The position numbers and the translations under genes are program-made. The notes under the pieces were generated by a model that made no database searches, was not told the DNA's origin, and worked only from the letters and a program-made list of their open reading frames with translations. From assembly GCA_022539475.1 (NCBI GenBank), contig VCMS01000318.1, positions 1 to 64,000 of the forward strand: a stretch of DNA of 64,000 nt, written 5' to 3'. Within the stretch, counting starts at the first letter, position 1. The number at the start of each line of letters is the position of its first letter. The stretch is from Gracilaria domingensis (Eukaryota > Rhodophyta > Florideophyceae > Gracilariales > Gracilariaceae). This document shows, in pieces, positions 51,554 to 62,112 of this stretch.

Positions 51554-51901
51554 GTAACTTCGGTCTAGAACTCCTCCGGGACAGAGGTGGATAGCAACTC
51601 CGGGGATGCGGCGGTTTAGCCCGGTTAGGGACGAGGAACCGTTCGCATGCAGTAAGAAGCTAGAGCCAGAGGCCTTCTTGAGGTTTACTTCCCGTAGAGT
51701 GGCGGGAAGTGCCGCCACCTATACAGGGCACTTGAAAATATCAAACAAAAATATCTAACTATCCGGCGCTGCCGGCCAACACTCTTCACGTGTGAAACCG
51801 TGGCGGGCTTGCCACGGCGCACCCGGCATCGGGCCAACTCAGCACACGTGTGCAGAAACACTACCCTTCCTAGGCATACCCTGAAATGGGGCCAGACCAC
51901 A
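51554..51901 (-). repeat. G2 3' LTR, right part
   Basis: Matches the second half of the G1 LTR ('gccggcgctgccggcc'-type block, 'cgggccaactcagcacacg', 'acccttcctaggcata') and ends GACCACA at 51,901, followed by a purine-rich stretch on the minus strand. Confidence 0.8.
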
Positions 51902-53080
51902 ATGCACCACCTCCATCGAGGGCGTTACCGCCGAAACCCCATAGAAGTGGGCATCCCCGAGAGATCATTGCTCTAAATCTCCTCATTCTCAAGACGGAAA
52001 CACCCGAGAACCACCGCTTCTTCGACCCATTGTGGGCTTCTTTAGTCGGACATCCGTACTTTCGGCGTTGCTTCATCGTACCGGGAACAATCTCCCAACC
52101 GCGCTGTAGCGGCTTTAGCAATTCCTGAACATCCCCCGAGCAGTCCTACGTTCTCCAAAGAGAGGTTCCACTGCATTAAATTGGCCGTTCTCGAGCAAAA
52201 CCTCCTGACTAATATCGGCTACAGTAGCCTGTTCACCCATTTCGGTCGATCCGACTTTCCGGCTTCCCCTAACGCACGGGGCAAACTCGCTGCTCCAGTG
52301 ATTTTGCTAACCCGTACGAGACGATTTAGCCTAAGAAACCCTAATTTGAAGACCGGAAAGTGCCTCAAACGAGGTCGTTTCGGTTCGGCCTCACTGTAAA
52401 CAACCGAAAATCGGCGAACTGAACACCTCCGCTGGGCGGCTTGAATGCAAATGGAAGTCGGCGTTCTTTAACACTACTTGTAGCCCTACTGAAGTTCTAT
52501 TTAGACGCCAGTTTCCGGAGTAATCAGCACTCGCATTGCGGAGATAACGCACTCCCAAGTTGTGCTAAAAATAGCTCAACCGAGGGGTGTTTCGAGAACG
52601 CCGTAATTTAGGAACCGTTTCAGACGGCAGTAGGCCTTCTCGGTAAAGCTTAAATCTCCGTAATTAGAGTTCATTGACGTCGAGAAGTCGGAATTTGCAG
52701 CCGATTAAGTCGGTCGAACGCGATCCTTCCAGTTCGGACATCTCGAAAGGGCAAGTTGATTGACCGACTGAGATGAATTTGGAACTTCGTGCTCGATCTT
52801 CCCAGAAGGAAAAATTACCTCACAGAGGGGCTCGATGCGCTCGAGAGAGGTGCCTTAGTGATGCCGAGATCTTAGAAAATGCCGTGTGACGGATACAGCA
52901 CAAGTCCGGTGCGGTGCACTGACAGTACTGTAGTGCTCAACCCTTCATCACGAATGAAGGCATACCTTTAACAAACGGACTACGTACATGCTCTAGAACG
53001 GTGAAACGGATTCCAGACACCCATGAGCGTTCATAAACCCCCAAAAAACTGGGTTATGAAACCGTGAACAGCTAGAACGG
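51902..53080. other. G2 3' untranslated spacer
   Basis: About 1.2 kb between LTR and the next frame. In G1 the corresponding place holds the antisense gene; here I find no similar frame on the plus strand, only short broken ones. Confidence 0.5.
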
Positions 53081-53557
53081 TTAAGCGCAAGTTCTCAGTA
53101 ATGGCACATGTAAATCCGTCTTTGCGGCAAAGAAACCGAGGATACTCGGCAATGAGTGATATGTAGTGGCACCAAGGGGTGGTGTAAACGGTAAGTCATG
53201 CCTCGTATGGTAGACGTAGTTCATCAAGCCGGTGGCGGCATGGCTCAAATCTTTCTTCTTGTTCTCCCCCTTCTCAGTGGGCAATACGTCGTTCGAGGCT
53301 GTTGCGAATGGCCTAAAAGAGAGAGCTAAGTTTCCGCAGAAGCGGATGTAGCGATAAAACTTCTTAGTCTTCCTTCCAGTGTCCTGGCTTCTTCTCCTTC
53401 TTCCCAGGCTTCTTTCTTCTTCATCTTCTTCTCCACTGTAAGTGGCTTCTGGGCTCCGCCGCTTGTTTGTGCAGCAAAAACTTTCTGCATAGAGCGGTAT
53501 GTTAATATCAACGTGGGTGCATCCGCGTGCAGCGGCATTTTCCGTCTGAGACGGCAT
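53081..53557 (-). CDS. Possible accessory ORF downstream of G2 pol
   Basis: 158 codons from 53,557 (MPSQTENAAARGCTHVDIN), starting 21 bases after the pol stop. Central part acidic then basic (GEEDEEERSLGRRRRSQD), C-terminus mixed. The first codons resemble in position and sequence the start of a G1 frame (MPPHADSIALRKN, about 14,320) that runs into the N gap, which suggests a conserved third ORF of this family. No known domain. Confidence 0.35.
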   Translation of the reverse strand: MPSQTENAAARGCTHVDINIPLYAESFCCTNKRRSPEATYSGEEDEEERSLGRRRRSQDTGRKTKKFYRYIRFCGNLALSFRPFATASNDVLPTEKGENKKKDLSHAATGLMNYVYHTRHDLPFTPPLGATTYHSLPSILGFFAAKTDLHVPLLRTCA

Positions 53558-56500
53558 ATCTCACAAGTTGTGGGTGCTCAATCTACTTGGGCTTTGTCCA
53601 GCGCAGCCGATATCGGTGTCCGTGTGTGACGGTGGTACTGTCGCACCTTAGATCGAGGCAAGTGCTCGATAGGCTCGTGTGTGTCCTTTGACGAAGCACA
53701 GCCGTACCAATGAATTCGATACAATAGCTCTCCATCAGAGGCGTAGCTGTGACAGATCAGACGGTCCATAACATACTCCCTGTCGAGGACACGCAGCTCA
53801 GTGTGCGGTTTGGTTCCTGTTTCCTCTTCTGAGGTGTCGCTACTAGCGCTCCCTTCTGGGGCATCGTTGCCCAACGGCTTACGTTCGGATGGCAGTGCGT
53901 TCTGTACGCCAGGTGGTCCTGGTGATGATTGTGTGTTCCTGACATTCAGGCTTCCAGATTGCTGGCTTTTCTTCCGGTGTTGTCGGGCTGTGACCTTACT
54001 TTGGTTTTCTCGAATAGCGGGCTTCCGGATTTCCGGTGAGATCTTCCGTCGTGAGGGTGAACGGTCCGCATTGCGGTGCACCAGCGAGTGGTGCTGTTGT
54101 GCGCGCCGTGGCGCTGTTTCGCTACTCACTGCTAGTGATGGGGCGTGCGCCGTTGCAGGGCTGTGCGCTGCCGATTTGAATTCGTAATTTCCGTTTTCAG
54201 CGGCCACGAGCCTTACAGTAGGCACCTGCCCGGCTCGTGTGCTGTCATCCTCCACTGGAGGTGGGGCGCCGGCGAAGCCAGACACTGGTCGCAATGTGCG
54301 CCTGCCGGCGGTTGCTTCCGTGTTGTTGACGGCTTCATCATTTGGCAAATCGCCAAAATCTCCCGAGGTTGGGTCAGCCGTAACAGCACGGTCTTTTCGG
54401 GCCTACTTCTCTCTTTTCGGACTTCCGGCTTCTCTTGATGCGTTTGCACTCCCGCTGTCCGGCTCCGACGGCCACGCGCGCGTATTTTCGGCATTCAGCG
54501 CGGTGCTTACCACACCCTTTCCCGGCGTGTCGGTCTCATGCTGCACCACAGGGGCTGGGTCCTGTGCTCCCGTCTGTGAGGGCTGTACAGTACCATCCGC
54601 GGGCGCTGCGACGGCTTCTGCAGCAGGTACGCCCTGGTGTTCTTCCGGGTTTCCGGCTTTGTGTTTCACCGAAGTTGTGCGTTCCTCCTCCAGTTTCCGA
54701 GATAGCTGCGCTTTGTTCGCTTCTTTCTGATTGTCCGGCTGTACGTCGCGCGTCCTCGTGCGTCCACCACGACTCGCGCGCGACGTCGGCACCTGCCAAG
54801 GCACTTCCATTGACGACGGCGACGACGACAGCGAACGACTTGCTTCCTCCTTCCCCTCCTCAGTTGGAGCGTGGGGGGCGGTAGTGAGTATGCCTCGTGG
54901 GGCTAGTATCCGCGTGCGGACGTAAGCGGGAGTCGAAACTGACCGGTCAGTTTCCGGCTTAGTCGGCAGATCAGCGAGTCCGCGGTTCGAGTGCGGCAGA
55001 TAACATGGTTGGACAGGCGTTTCCGTTTTGCCAGTTTTTCCCCCCGTAGATACGGTAGCGGCCCACCAGGGCTGTTGCGATTCCTGAGAAGCAGGCTTCG
55101 GCGCAGGCGTTACGCGATTCCGCGAAAAACGCTCGTGCTCGCCTTTGATCTCAAGAACCAGCGTATTGTCGGTCACAGAAATAACTCGGTAAGGGCCGTC
55201 CGCGATAAGAGAAGCTTGTGACGCTTTTCCTTCTCAGGGTTGTAGTATTCCTTCCGTATGAAGGCATAGCTGCCTTCTCTGGTCTGAGGGGCATGTTTGC
55301 GCACTCTGGCGTCAAAATTCCGCTTGTACGCGACCTGTGCCTTATCAATGTTCTGCCTAACTGTAGGAATGATGTTCTTGAGCCAGTCCTTCCAGGCGTC
55401 CCTGTGTAAACGGGGTGACGGAAACTTATCCAAAGTTGGCTGTGGTTCCATAGCCACCGAGGGTGGAACGCGTGATAGAACAAGCTCGAACGGCGAGATC
55501 TGAGTGGTGCAATGAACTTGCGTATTGTAAACATATGTCACCACATTGGTGTATTGGTCCCATGCCGTCGGATGCTCGGCAACGAACAGTCGCAATGCAT
55601 TGAGCATTGTGCGGTTAAAACGTTCAACCTGCCCATTACTCTGGAGATGATATATTGTCGTAAACCAGTTTTGGATCCGCAAGATGCGGCAGACGTTCTG
55701 AAAGAAGTTAGCCACAAACTGCCGTCCATTATCCGATAACAGATCAATTGGTGGTCCGTAGACAAAAACCCAGTGTGTAGCGAAAGCATGGGCGACCGTA
55801 CTGGCGGTAACCCTCTTCAAAGGCACAGTCCGTACCAGCTTCGAAAAGCGGTCGGTGATCACAAGTAGGAACCGGTTTCCTTGTCGAGTGCGAATAAACT
55901 CACCGAGCAAATCAATAGCCACGAATTCGAGTGGTTTTCTAGGGGGGGAAGTACCAACTTCTTGGAATACTTCCGCAGTTCGACGCAGTTCTTTGCGCAA
56001 TCAGAACATCAACGAACAGTGGCCTACGCATCGAAAACCATCGATGGCCAGTAGAAGTCTTTCCTCAAGGTGTAGTACAACTTCCTGCCACCAGGGTGGG
56101 CTCAGAGCTTCGCAGAGTGCGAAAGATGCAGTACTCGCGACTCAAGTTAGTGCGGAACCACAATCTGTGGCTTGTTTCCGACAGTTTAGATGAGGAACCC
56201 TCGGTCGTTCTCGACGAAAGGCAGTCGTGCTCCACCGTTCAGACGGCTACGAATCTCCGTGCAAAAGAGGTACGTGTGCTGTTCCCGGATGAGTTCATCC
56301 GGCTTGATCGGTACGAAAGAGCCCGGTTCGGGGTGTGTTTCTGACACGGCTAAAACAGCATCGTAGATGTACCATCCGTCCCAATCTTTATCGGCATCAC
56401 TCGAGCCGTCTTTTGCGAGGAATCACGGTATCTCCAGATCATCGACTAGCCCGGCTTCAGCAGCTGTTTCCAAGCGGGGAAGCGCATCAGCCTGTGTATT

Positions 56501-56587
56501 CAGGAGTCCTCTCTTGTACCGAATCTCGAATTCGAACTCGACTAACCAGAATCTCCACCGCATCAAGCGGCCAGATGGCTCTGAAAT

Positions 56588-56614
56588 AGAGAGAGAGAGA
56601 GAGAGAGAGAGAGA
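56588..56614. repeat. (AG)n microsatellite inside RNase H of G2
   Basis: About 13 AG units replace the short 'agagag' found at the same place in G1 (near 17,201), so the repeat grew from an existing seed after insertion. Confidence 0.9.
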
Positions 56615-57160
56615 ATAAACGCAAGGCTGAATGATCGGTATGGTCAATAATTCGATTCCCCATTAAATAGACGCGCAGTGTCTGTAGGGCCCAGGCCACT
56701 GCCAAACATTCTTTCTCGGACATCGATTAATTCCTCTCGTGAACGTTGAGGCTTCTTGACCAATGTCCAATTGGCAATCTTTCGCCATCTTCTGTAGTCC
56801 GGAATAGTGCGCAGCCAACTTGGTAGTTGCTCGCGTCCGTATCGCCGGCATACGACAAACCAGCCCTGGGTAGGGATAAGACTGGTGATGAGCTGACCGC
56901 TTCGACCAGCGATGAGAAAGCCGCAGCCATCGGTCGTCGAATTCTCCCAGTTTCACTGGCTGTTCTTCGCGAAGGAGCTCATTCAATGGGGCCGCAGTGT
57001 CCGCAAAGTTCGGTATGAAGCGGCGATAAACATTAAAAAAGCCGAGAAAAGATCGGAGTTCAGTCTGCGTCTGCGGATGCTAGCCTCTTTGAAGGATTTC
57101 ACGCGAACTTCGTCTATCGATAGCCGTCCAGGGCGGATAACGTGGCCGACATACCTGACG

Positions 57161-57613
57161 TCAGGTAGGTGAATGGATGTCCGGATGGTATCCATCAGAA
57201 AACCCATATTAGAATTACGAAACCTGAAGATGTCCATTTGATCTCCTTAAGATGTCCATATGATATACGTAAATGATGCTCAGATGATTCATAAAGTATA
57301 TCCAAATGATAATCACCTGATACGTATATGATGTACGAAGAGATGTCCATTGGATTTTGTGATGTCCAAGTGATGCACAGCGGATTTCCGGACATCCATG
57401 GGACATATCTTCGTCCATCATATGAAGATCATCGGAATAGTTTCTGTACATCCGAAGGACATGTAAAGGGCATCAATTAGGCGCATCCAACGGGGTACCA
57501 CGGTATATCATTCGGATATCCTGGATGCGCAGAAGATATCCTACTGATGTCCCATAGATGTCCCAATTTTTCATCCGATGGACATCCATTGCGCATCACT
57601 TTATCTAACTGTC
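57161..57613. mobile_element. 453-bp foldback-like insertion in G2 pol
   Basis: Comparison with G1 shows that 'cctgacg' and 'gacggttccg' are adjacent when this piece is removed; GACG on both sides is a candidate 4-bp target duplication. Ends CAGGTAGGT and ATCTAACTG are imperfect inverted repeats, and AATGGATGTCC near the left returns inverted near the right. The motif GATGTCC occurs about seven times direct and twice inverted. AT-rich, with no ORF: a MITE-like or foldback element. Confidence 0.6.
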
Positions 57614-58041
57614 GACGGTTCCGCTGAAGAACTTACACTTCTTGAGCTTGAGCGTAATGCCTGCATCGCGTAGGATTCGCATCACATCCCGTACGTGGGT
57701 CAAGTACTCGTCCAGATTGATGGAGTAGACGATGATGTCGTCCAGGTAAACCAGGCAAGTCTTCCACTTGAAGCGGGCGAGCAAAATATCCAAAGCTCTC
57801 TGAAATGAGGCTGGCGCGTTTTTCAACCCAAAGGGCATCCGATTGAATCCGTGCAATTCTTCATGACAAACGAAGGCTTTCTTTTCACGATCTTCGGCCC
57901 TCATGGCAACTTGCCAATAGCCCCAATTCGCGTCTAGGGTTGTGAACACTTTCGCGTCGCCCAACGAATGGATGCACTCATCCATTCGTGGGATATGTTA
58001 TACGTCGTGGATCGTGGCCGCGTTCAGCTTGCGGTAATCGA

Positions 58042-58862
58042 TCGTCTGTCTCTTGCAGATGCTAGGTTTTGGCGAGGGTCGTCCAGTAAATCTTTTGAAA
58101 AAAATATCGAGATCAATTATTTCAAAATTTGGAGATAATTGCTTGGGTCGTCCAGAATCGCTGTGCAGTAAATACTGGTGGGTTTTCCACTCGTGCTATT
58201 TCTTTAGTCGAGGGCTACCTGAACGGTATTTCGCGAAGTCTAGGTTCAGTTTCCATTAAGGTGCACATTACACGATACCTTCTGCGGAATGATACCCTGC
58301 AACGCATGGAATACTGGTGCTTGTACAGACTATGCCCTTTTTGAAATCATACCGTTTTATTCGTATCTATTCTTCTATCGACCGCTTTTGATAACCACTA
58401 CTTCGCTATATTACATGTACCATTTCCCCATGATTGAGCGGGTGTAGATACAATCTGCGGCAGCTGCCGCGGACTGCACCTGCACCAAATTGCGGTATCG
58501 GTAGAACACATACGCACCCCAAGAGGATGAGGCGCGGAGCGCCTCATCCTCTCGGTTCCTCAAGTAGTGAACCAAGTAAGGAACCATGCCCAGATGCATA
58601 CGCGTTGCACGTTCAATTCACCTGCACCTCGTGAGCTACATCCGCATCAGAATTCATTTACCTGTATACGCAAGCAGAAAGTATCCATAAGTTAGTCAAT
58701 GCTCTGTTGAATACATTTGAAATGCGATGGAGCGTACCATTGATAAAGCAAAACAGAAACGTTGCGCTAGAAGAGTCGATGTATCTAGTAAATCGCAAAA
58801 GGAAGAAGAAGGGAAGGGATCGGTTAGAATAGCAACAATCCATTCATCGTAAAGCGCGAAAA
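58042..58862. other. Spacer right of G2
   Basis: Mixed to AT-rich, with a short direct repeat ('gggtcgtccag', near 58,076 and 58,145) next to the G2 truncation and the hairpin at 58,522-58,552. No gene seen. Confidence 0.5.
58522..58552. repeat. Perfect 14-bp hairpin with 3-base loop
   Basis: AGAGGATGAGGCGC (58,522-58,535) and GCGCCTCATCCTCT (58,539-58,552) around GGA. Isolated, not beside a recognised gene. It could be a cruciform, a small structured RNA or the tip of a foldback element. Confidence 0.75.
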
Positions 58863-59483
58863 GTGTCGAAGCGAGAACTCACAAGCAAGGACACCAAGAA
58901 TGCCCATGCAGCAAAAATACCGCAAGATGCGATAAACGAGAGGGCAGCCTATGTCACAACCAAGTACCAGAATCGCCTATCCCGCGAGCCAGTCAATCAA
59001 GATCACCAATACAGGAAGATCAACGTAAGGCGCGAGAAGAGAGGCGAGCCTATGCCGCGACCAAGTCTACCAATATCGCCAATGCACCAAAAGTAACGCA
59101 AGACGCGAGAAAAGAGAGACGATCTTATGCCGCAACCTAGTCAACCGAGATAGCCAATGGTCAACCTATCGCGCAAGCCAGTCAACCAATATCGCCAATA
59201 CACCAAAATTAGTGCAAGACGGGAGAAGAGAGAAGAATCTAGGCGCAACCAAGTCAACCAAGATCGCCAACAAACCAAAAGTAGCGCAAGACGTGAGAAA
59301 CTAGAGCCTATGGCGCAACAAAGTGAACCAAAAACGGCAATACAGCATGAGAGGTTACACGAAGAGTCAGAGATAGATCTTGAGAGACGAAATGAAATCG
59401 GTGGCGTAATTACAATCGTTGGGAACGTCGGAATAAATACAAGAGAGGCACACCAAAGAGTGGTTACCTTCTTGAAGAAATAG
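58863..59483 (+). pseudogene. Decayed tandem-repeat ORF, basic repeats
   Basis: Plus-strand sequence with about five to six imperfect units of roughly 70 bases ('accaaaagtagcgcaagacg', 'gagaagagag', 'gccgcaacc', 'agtcaaccaagatcgccaa'). The best reading of one unit is QDAREERRAYAATKSTNIAN, but stops and indels switch frame between units. Two ORFs survive (58,863-59,096 and 59,157-59,483); the second ends with a unique acidic tail (LHEESEIDLERRNEIGG). No family recognised. It was probably a repetitive basic protein. Confidence 0.45.
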
Positions 59484-60840
59484 AACGAGTTGAAAGGTGA
59501 AAACGGGAACCCGGTAACCCAAAGATTATTTTCTGCCGTTACGATGTTGCATAGCGCGAAAAAACGTGGTGAGGATGGGTTAGTTTATAGCAAAGATACG
59601 TAGAAGGATATGGAAGAACGTACGAAAAGACTGCACGGAATACATCCGTGAGATACGGATAATGTCCGCTTTATGGAGGCGTCCATTAAGCGGGGAAGCG
59701 TACCTCATTCTCTTTCTCCGCCCTCTACTTCGTAGCGAGTGCGAGGGCGGAAAAAAATACGACGGAGCGAAGTATAACGCGAGGATGTGAATGGCACAGA
59801 TCACGACGGTAATGGAAGGTCGGACGTCGGACGCGCGGGGCCGGCGGCGGAGGGAAGAGATTTGTTTTACTGGGCGAGATTGGACAGGTGTACAGCGTAC
59901 AACGTTGCGAAATCACAGGGTGTTCTTGACAAGGTGCGACACGCGAGGGATTTGTACCCATGAATAGGGATACAGGTGGATGGGGGTATTGGACTGAGTA
60001 CTGTGAAAGGAGTAGTGAAGGCTGGTGCAAACATTTCAGTTGCAGGATCTGCCATCTTTGGCTCGAGTAACCCAGCTCATGTCATATCTGGTTTTAGAAA
60101 GGTTGTTTAGAGATAGTAGCATAAAATTGTTGTTTATTACACTGTTATCTTTACGTGTTATCATAACTATATTCTCCGCCTCTCTTGGAGATGTATTTCT
60201 CTTGTGTCTCAACCTGGACAGAATGTGAGAGAACATCAATATATCCCCAGTGGATGCTGAGAGCCAGGATGAACTACTCTACGTGCTATCATTATTACAC
60301 ATCCGGTGTCGAGTGGTGACATATTCTTTATTTGTCACAACCCACACAGGATGTGACAGAAGAAGATGCTCCGAGTCGAGACGGAGGGTGAGCTACTCTA
60401 AGTACAATAACTACTGCCCAGCTTGCCTCCACTCGCGATATCTTCCTGTTTTGCCATAACCACCGAGTGAGGTTATGGCCGAAGAGAAAAATATCGCCGG
60501 CTGAGGCGAGGTGCGTGGCGAGTATGTGAGCGCGAAAGAGGGGACAGAGGGGTGGCGCTTAAATAGTGGAAGGTGCAGAGGTGTACAGTAGATGTTTTGG
60601 CGGGAAAGGGGATGAGGGAAGAAGGAAAAATCATGGTGCTGGATATAGCCCGTGTGGTTGGACAGTGGGGTTGGACAGCACAGCTTAATTCGACTGCACT
60701 GTATCGCAGCGAAAACTTCGATCCATCTACTTCTCCTTCTTCTGAAGATGTCGAACGGATAAGTGAAGAATGAGGAGCTGTTGGCGCTGTTGGAGCGGAA
60801 GGAGGTACCGGGGACTCCGTCACTAAGGCAGGAAGTCTGG
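59484..60840. other. Spacer with two hairpins
   Basis: No credible gene. Contains a hairpin at 59,718-59,750 (CCGCCCTC/GAGGGCGG, followed by A7) and a long imperfect one at 60,435-60,497 (outer GCGATAT/ATATCGC, inner GCCATAACC/GGTTATGGC). Frames on the minus strand at 60,411-61,112 are proline/serine-rich shadows of a G/A-rich strand. Confidence 0.5.
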
Positions 60841-60844
60841 TCGG

Positions 60845-61640
60845 ATGTCGCAGAAGAAGGAAGTGGAAGATGAAGGAAAGAAGTGTGGGGCGAGGAGAGG
60901 GGATGGTGATGAGGTGGAGAAGAGTGTAGAATTGGATGTGGAGGGGCTCGCAATGGAGAGAGGGGGTGCGGTGCATCTGAGTCAGTTAGAAGTTGGAGAC
61001 CAGATAGAGAGTGAGGGCGGAGAGGGTGACAGGGAGATGCGGCTCGTGGGTGACATGAAGGCCAGGGTGGGGATGTTGGGGTTGTGACGAAGGAGCGACT
61101 GGACGATGGCATTGTGGAGATTGTAACGGATATGGGCGGTGTGGTGCTGAGTGGGGGTGGTAGTGGTGTTTTGGGTGAGGTGATTTCGAGCCTGCGGAAT
61201 TTCTTGTCTTTATCAGGAGTGGAGATGAGGAATCATGTGTATGGGATAGTGGAGTGTGCGGGAAGGGAGGTTGGAGAGTTGCGAGAGGAGAATAGGGTTC
61301 TGAACGAGAGGTTGGACGTGCTGGAGAAGGAGGTGAGGGAGCTGGGCAAGAGGCAAAGATTGGTGGAAGAGAAGAATATGAAAGGAGGTGTGGAAGGAAA
61401 GACGCAGAAGGAAAGTGCGGGAAGGGTGGCGGTGCAGAAGGGGTCCCCTATGACACCGAAGACAAAGGGTGGTGGGGTTAGCGATGGGAAGAGCCGTCTG
61501 AAGAAGAGGCGTAAGGAGGTGAAGAAGGTGGTGGAAGGTGCCGCGGGAGGGAGTCGGGGCTCCGGTGTTGACTGGGTTTAGGAGCGCGGCAGAGGTAGCG
61601 CGGACGGCGAAGGGGATTCTGAGGAGACAGGAGGAGAGAA
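60845..61640 (+). pseudogene. Coiled-coil basic protein, frameshifted, unknown family
   Basis: Frame 60,845-61,087 is charged (KKEVEDEGKKCGARRGDGDE). Overlapping it by four bases, frame 61,084-61,581 has no ATG start but contains LGEVISSLRNFLSLSGVEMR and a clear heptad coiled coil (VGELREENRVLNERLDVLEK, EVRELGKRQRLVEEK), then a lysine/arginine-rich tail (SRLKKRRKEVKKVVEGAAGG). Near 61,555 the protein-like reading shifts to APVLTGFRSAAEVARTAKGI and LRRQEERRIGG. This looks like one broken gene. Coiled coil plus basic tail is found in ORF1 proteins of non-LTR elements and in many nuclear proteins; I cannot choose. Confidence 0.4.
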
Positions 61641-62112
61641 GGATAGGAGGGATGTGAAGCCGTTTTGGGGCGAGGCGCGTATACGAGAATGCGGAGAGTT
61701 GCCCACCTCACTTCTACGAAATGACGTTTGCGCAGACGGAGAGGTAGGATGCGAAAGCGTGATGTGCGAGAAATGGGTAAAGAGTAGGGGTGGTGTGGAA
61801 TGGCAAGAAATGATGGGATGAGTGAATCGGGATGAATTGCGATCGGCATTTCAACATGGGAGAAAATGGAAAGGCAAACCAGCACGAGCGCAGTTTTGAG
61901 AGAGGATCGCGGAAAAGAGTGGATGGGGTGGTGCGGCGAAGTAGAACCTCTACAAAGACTAGGAGACCCAAGAATTAAACTGCGCGAGATGGAATTTAAT
62001 ATTCCAAAATTTCTTAATTTTTTGAGTGCCAGTCTTAGCAACCCCCTTGCGCGCCCCAAGTAGCGCAAAAACTAGCTTAGTGTTCAAAGCGAACAGACTA
62101 TATTCCACTTTG
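61641..62112. other. Spacer, nothing recognised
   Basis: About 470 bases, G/A-rich then AT-rich; no motif or repeat partner seen. Confidence 0.5.

Larger units (their letters stand above)
45475..58041 (-). mobile_element. G2: 5'-truncated Ty3/gypsy chromovirus with nested insertions
   Basis: Minus-strand relative of G1. Its 3' LTR is split: 45,475-45,888 starts TGTGGTGCAC, and 51,554-51,901 ends GACCACA. A copia element sits in between. Pol runs leftwards from a truncation at 58,041 inside RT, where similarity to G1 stops at 'gcggtaatcgat', to the chromodomain stop at 53,578. A 453-bp insertion and a microsatellite interrupt pol. Gag, protease and 5' LTR are absent. Confidence 0.85.
53578..58041 (-). 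pseudogene. G2 pol: RT, RNase H, integrase and chromodomain, fragmented
   Basis: RT at 57,985-57,605 (FTTLDANWGYWQVAMR, CLVYLDDIIVYSINLDEY). Tether and RNase H across 57,237-56,487 in several frames (YVGHVIRPGRLSIDEVRVKS, DTDASNYQVGCALF, EKECLAVAWALQTLR). Integrase core 56,000-55,173 (FVAIDLLGEFIRTRQGN, LLSDNGRQFVANFF, LQSNGQVERFNRTM). Linker 55,176-54,403. Last frame 54,348-53,578 with chromodomain REYVMDRLICHSYASDGELL and YRIHWYGCASS. The integrase and tail frames are longer and better preserved than in G1. Truncation at 58,041, an insertion at 57,161 and a microsatellite at 56,588 make it non-functional. Confidence 0.88.

Noticed and set aside
54239-54884. Plus-strand frames of about 150-160 codons
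   Set aside because: Antisense to the same linker in G2.
60411-61112. 233-codon minus-strand frame rich in serine/proline/histidine
   Set aside because: Shadow of a G/A-rich strand; the plus strand has the coiled-coil frame.
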